A stretch of DNA of 8,131 nt from Micavibrio sp. (GTDB lineage Bacteria > Pseudomonadota > Alphaproteobacteria > Micavibrionales > Micavibrionaceae), in the NCBI GenBank assembly GCA_027051315.1, contig JALTZE010000247.1, forward strand, positions 1-8,131, in the 5' to 3' direction. The translations under genes and the position numbers were made by a program. A model generated the notes under the pieces. That model saw only the letters and a program-made list of their open reading frames with translations, was not told the DNA's origin and searched no databases. Shown here one piece after another: positions 5,264 to 8,131 of this stretch (the first letter of the stretch is position 1; each line of letters opens with the position of its first letter).

Positions 5264-5279
5264 TAAAATAAGAAAACGA

Positions 5280-5310
5280 ATAAAGGTCGCTTTTATTAAG
5301 TGACCTTTAT
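5280..5310. terminator. Bidirectional terminator hairpin between glnA and the converging gene
   Basis: A 13-bp stem (5280-5292 with 5298-5310, one G-T pair) encloses a 5-nt loop. On the plus strand it ends in TTTATCTT; on the minus strand it runs into a T-rich stretch. The minus-strand neighbour's stop codon (5307-5309) lies inside the 3' arm, so the hairpin overlaps the end of that gene by a few bases. Confidence 0.75.
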
Positions 5311-6458
5311 CTTAAAGATTCAATAATAAATTTTAATGTACCTATATTCCTCGCCCAACTGTTAAAATCATCTTCTCTGGCAGGAGATATCATCTGCATA
5401 ACTATAATATAATCTTTAGAATCAATAATAACGTCCCACAATTCATAATCCAAATAAGAACCAGATTCATGTGAAAGATACATAAGCTCCGAATGAGTAA
5501 TTTTAAATCCTGGACTCATATTATCATAATCAAGCTTCTTATCCTTAACATCTATTACAAAACCATAATCTTCAAATTTCATGTGAGTTTTACTCAATTC
5601 TATAAAAGGGTCTGGGTCCGAAGATTTTGAAAAAAGTTTTATTTCTATCCTTCCCTTCATGGAAATATTATCGCTTAAATTAATTTCACTAGATTGGTCA
5701 CCATATGCCAACAACATATACATATAATCCATTGAATCTATCGTAGCTTTCTTCAAGAACCAATTTGAAGGATAATCAAGCTCCATAATATCTAAAAAAG
5801 AATAATTAACGGATTCAACATTACTCATGCTAACTTGATTTTGCATTCTGAAGGAATTTATAGATAAAATAAGATTGTTTTTTTCCATTTCATAAATTTC
5901 TATCGGCGTTCTATATTCTGCCACAATCAGATATGAACCATTAAATATAGCCACAGTCCTAACCACATATGAAATACCGTTATCAAGGACGACATAAAGC
6001 CCTTCTACTCTATTGTCATTAATTTTTTTAAATCCTTGAAGTGTAAAGGCATTTGTTATTACATAATTGACATACCAATGTTCAAGCGACATCACCCCAT
6101 CAATTTTCATTGCACTAACTCTAAAAGAGCTTCTTCTTCCATTTTTAGGAGGACCATAATATTCCGCTATTTCGGTAAGTATTTTTTTGCTAAGCTTTAT
6201 ATCAAGCCCGTGAACACTAACCTTTCTCCACCTTTTCGGAAGCCTCATCTCATATGCTAGATATTTTTCTTTATTAGGAACAGCAGAATATAAATCAGTA
6301 TTATTTTCAAATTCCTCTTTGCTAATAGAAACTCTATAATCAAGCTCTTTGACATCACTAAGGCTAAGTAAATTTCCAGCAGCCATCGTAGAATTAGTGG
6401 TAAAGACCACAGCAAAAACAGCAACGCAAAATAATAAAAACAAATATCTTATAAACAT
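5307..6458 (-). CDS. Secreted protein of unknown function with apparent internal duplication
   Basis: I do not recognise a named family. The 383-residue product begins with a Sec-type signal sequence: Arg4, a hydrophobic stretch at 5-20, and probable cleavage after Ala26/Ala27 (TMAAG). It is therefore probably periplasmic or secreted; no later transmembrane segment is obvious. Two halves of about 150 residues look alike. Each has an opening strand with LPKRW (73-77) or YPSNW (229-233), then a strand AMKID (116-120) or IEIKLF (271-276). A helix follows, ending in LQGF (140-143) or DYGF (297-300). Each half closes with two long hydrophobic strands, a Pro-containing turn (TPIEIYE, 184-190; SPAREDD, 358-364) and a helix ending near SINSF or GTLKF. 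The strand-Pro-helix pattern resembles the Mog1/PsbP-like fold, but that is a guess. An AGGA Shine-Dalgarno sequence lies 6 nt before the ATG. The gene is alone, convergent with glnA and divergent from parE. Confidence 0.8.
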   Translation of the reverse strand: MFIRYLFLLFCVAVFAVVFTTNSTMAAGNLLSLSDVKELDYRVSISKEEFENNTDLYSAVPNKEKYLAYEMRLPKRWRKVSVHGLDIKLSKKILTEIAEYYGPPKNGRRSSFRVSAMKIDGVMSLEHWYVNYVITNAFTLQGFKKINDNRVEGLYVVLDNGISYVVRTVAIFNGSYLIVAEYRTPIEIYEMEKNNLILSINSFRMQNQVSMSNVESVNYSFLDIMELDYPSNWFLKKATIDSMDYMYMLLAYGDQSSEINLSDNISMKGRIEIKLFSKSSDPDPFIELSKTHMKFEDYGFVIDVKDKKLDYDNMSPGFKITHSELMYLSHESGSYLDYELWDVIIDSKDYIIVMQMISPAREDDFNSWARNIGTLKFIIESLR

Positions 6459-6620
6459 AAATAATCCTGTAAAAATCTATAAACACCCAAATAATAGCAG
6501 GAAAAAGTTAATTATCCATGTATATTCTACATTAATAATCGCTACAATTCTTGCATAAAGCTCCCCTAATGTACATATTAGAGATATTAATAATAAATAT
6601 AAGCTAAAGAACAAAAAAAT
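6459..6620. promoter_or_regulatory. Divergent intergenic region between the secreted protein and parE
   Basis: For the minus-strand gene, a plausible promoter is TTGTAG (6547-6542) and TATACA (6524-6519) with a 17-nt spacer. An alternative is TGGATA (6518-6513) and TATTAT (6496-6491) with a 16-nt spacer. For parE, TTGCAT (6551-6556) and CATATT (6574-6579) are 17 nt apart. A dyad, CTAAT-N6-ATTAG (6566-6581), covers that -10 box and could be an operator. All box matches are partial and the DNA is AT-rich, so these are weak calls. Confidence 0.3.
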
Positions 6621-8131
6621 ATGAGTGACCTATTCGAAGCCAAAGAAAATAAAGACAAAGAAGACTCCTATACCGCATCTTCCATAGAAGTATTAGAAGG
6701 GCTAGAACCAGTACGAAAAAGACCAGGAATGTATATTGGTGGGACAGATGAACGCGCCCTACACCATATGGTCGGGGAAATATTAGATAACTCAATGGAC
6801 GAAGCCGTAGCAGGTTACGCAAATCGTATTGAAATAGAACTTACCGAAGGTAACTCAATAATCATTTCTGATAATGGAAGAGGAATACCAGTTGACCCCC
6901 ACCCTAAATACCCAGATAAATCAGCCCTAGAAGTAATACTTACCACCCTTCACTCTGGCGGTAAATTTTCTGACAAAGCATATCAAACATCAGGCGGGCT
7001 TCACGGTGTTGGTATCTCTGTTGTAAATGCTTTATCAGATAATATGTGGGTAGAAGTCGCAAAAGACAGACAATTATATAAACAATCTTTTTCCAAAGGG
7101 ATTGCAACCTCAAAAATGGAGAATCTTGGCACTGTTAATAATCGCAGAGGAACAACCGTATTTTTCCACCCAGACCCTGAAATATTTGGTGAAAAAGCAA
7201 AATTTAAAGCCTCATGGCTTTATCAAATGGCTAAATCTAAAGCATATCTTTTTCGTGGCGTAGAAATAAGGTGGAAATGCGCCCCCTCCCTTTTAAAAGA
7301 TGACAGCACCATACCAACAGAAAAAACTTTTAAATTTCCTAATGGGCTTTTAGATTATCTAAATGCAAAGATAAAAGACAAACCAACCTTCACAGCCCAA
7401 CCATTCAGTGGAAATATCTCTTTGCCAGATGATAATGGAAAGTTAGAATTTGCCATTGCTTGGCCAGTGGCAGCAGATGGTTTTATCAATTCTTATTGTA
7501 ATACTGTACCAACTCCACTCGGCGGCGGTCATGAAACAGGTCTTAAAACAGCCCTAACAAGGTCATTAAAAAGCTTCGGGGAAATGATAGGAAATAAAAA
7601 AGCCGCCACCATAACGGCAGAAGACGTAACAGGTGGCGCAAACATCCTTATTTCCGTTTTTATAAAAGACCCGCAATTTCAAGGACAAACAAAAGAAAAA
7701 CTAGTAAATTCAGAAGTTTCAAGATGGGTTGATATAGCAATAAGAGACCATTTCGACCACTGGTTAACTCAAGATACAGCCTCAGGAAAAGCTTTATTAG
7801 AAGAAATTATAGAACGCGCCGAAGAACGCAAAAGAGCAAGAGCAAGCAAAGAAACCTCCAGAAAATCCGCAACTAAGAAATTACGATTACCAGGAAAACT
7901 TACAGATTGTTCGCAACAAAATGCCGAAGGAACAGAAATATTTATAGTAGAGGGAGATAGCGCTGGGGGTTCTGCTAAGCAAGGAAGAAACAGAAAAACC
8001 CAAGCTGTATTACCGCTTCGTGGTAAAATCCTCAATGTTGTTTCCGCAACAAAAGAAAAAATCAAGGCAAATCAGGAAATTCAAGATTTAACCCAAGCTT
8101 TAGGCTGTGGTACTGGAAAAGACTTCAATAT
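6621..8131 (+). CDS. parE: DNA topoisomerase IV subunit B (ParE), 5' part, cut by window end
   Basis: ParE pairs with ParC to form topoisomerase IV, the ATP-driven type II enzyme that decatenates daughter chromosomes. The frame is open from the ATG to the window edge, giving 503 complete codons of an expected 630-690. The GHKL ATPase domain shows EILDN (53-57), SDNGRGIP (83-90) and GGLHGVG (125-131). The transducer domain includes the PTPLGGGHETG loop. The TOPRIM domain begins with EGDSAGGSA at Glu444. The TOPRIM context (DCSQQNAEGTEIFIVEGD, then AVLPLRGKILNV and ALGCG) is ParE-like; GyrB normally has DCQ..DP..SEL(Y/F)IVEGD and longer insertions. The ATG at 6621 is supported by the N-terminal alignment with YTASSIEVLEGLEPVRKRPGMYIG, but no clear Shine-Dalgarno sequence precedes it; the bases before it are almost all A. 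The C-terminal part, including the ParC-contacting end, lies outside the window. Confidence 0.96.
   Translation, partial: MSDLFEAKENKDKEDSYTASSIEVLEGLEPVRKRPGMYIGGTDERALHHMVGEILDNSMDEAVAGYANRIEIELTEGNSIIISDNGRGIPVDPHPKYPDKSALEVILTTLHSGGKFSDKAYQTSGGLHGVGISVVNALSDNMWVEVAKDRQLYKQSFSKGIATSKMENLGTVNNRRGTTVFFHPDPEIFGEKAKFKASWLYQMAKSKAYLFRGVEIRWKCAPSLLKDDSTIPTEKTFKFPNGLLDYLNAKIKDKPTFTAQPFSGNISLPDDNGKLEFAIAWPVAADGFINSYCNTVPTPLGGGHETGLKTALTRSLKSFGEMIGNKKAATITAEDVTGGANILISVFIKDPQFQGQTKEKLVNSEVSRWVDIAIRDHFDHWLTQDTASGKALLEEIIERAEERKRARASKETSRKSATKKLRLPGKLTDCSQQNAEGTEIFIVEGDSAGGSAKQGRNRKTQAVLPLRGKILNVVSATKEKIKANQEIQDLTQALGCGTGKDFN

Noticed and set aside
6036..6558. Plus-strand frames of 74 and 69 codons (6036-6260 and 6349-6558)
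   Set aside because: The first lies inside the secreted-protein gene on the other strand; the second overlaps its 5' end and the promoter region. Neither has protein-like composition or a convincing ribosome binding site.
6604..8065. Minus-strand frames of 72 and 98 codons (6604-6822 and 7769-8065)
   Set aside because: Both are antisense to parE, whose frame is open and matches the family throughout.
1..8131. Mobile elements, CRISPR arrays, toxin-antitoxin or phage genes
   Set aside because: No transposase, integrase, regularly spaced repeats or tRNA-associated attachment duplication was seen; both tRNAs are intact and flanked by housekeeping genes.
6621..8131. The topoisomerase gene could be gyrB instead of parE
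   Set aside because: The TOPRIM-flanking residues (DCSQQ..AEGTEIFIVEGD, PLRGKILNVVSA, DLTQALGCG) follow ParE, and the GyrB pattern DCQ..DP..SEL is absent.

Overview
The window is an AT-rich chromosomal segment (about one third G+C by eye) from what looks like an alphaproteobacterium. ClpP, trigger factor, type I glutamine synthetase and ParE all read like alphaproteobacterial proteins, and the tRNA-Leu / tig / clpP order fits that group. The low G+C and the tRNA-His with a G-1:C73 pair suggest a host-associated or Rickettsiales/Holosporales-like or uncultured gut lineage. That placement is inference; there is no rRNA or phylogeny here. No insertion sequence, phage gene, CRISPR array or defence gene is visible.

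Layout. Bases 1-356 hold no protein gene but contain the most striking structure in the window. A probable promoter (about 48-74) is followed by a chain of strong hairpins (85-111, 137-154, 157-185, 187-223, 234-259). Four of these are enclosed by a long closing stem, 113-137 with 264-286, and an intrinsic terminator follows at 289-317. The closing stem's 3' arm (276-286) is also perfectly complementary to the Shine-Dalgarno region (344-354) of the next gene, an 8-stranded outer-membrane beta-barrel protein (357-1007, +). This looks like a riboswitch-like or attenuator leader, or an sRNA with a built-in target match. I do not recognise it as a known class.

A bidirectional terminator (1025-1060) separates the omp gene from a convergent minus-strand block read right to left: tRNA-His(GTG), tRNA-Leu(TAG), tig (trigger factor, with a His-rich insertion and a Lys/Thr tail), a terminator, then clpP. 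clpX does not follow clpP. Divergent from tRNA-His is glnA (3833-5263, +), with several GCATT/AATGC elements upstream that could be operators. glnA converges on a minus-strand secreted protein of unknown function (5307-6458) that appears to be an internal duplication. Divergent from it, the window ends inside parE (topoisomerase IV subunit B, 6621 onward, +).

The protein genes are mostly housekeeping: chaperone and protease (tig, clpP), nitrogen assimilation (glnA), chromosome decatenation (parE) and tRNAs. The omp leader RNA is the main candidate for undescribed biology; the duplicated secreted protein is second.
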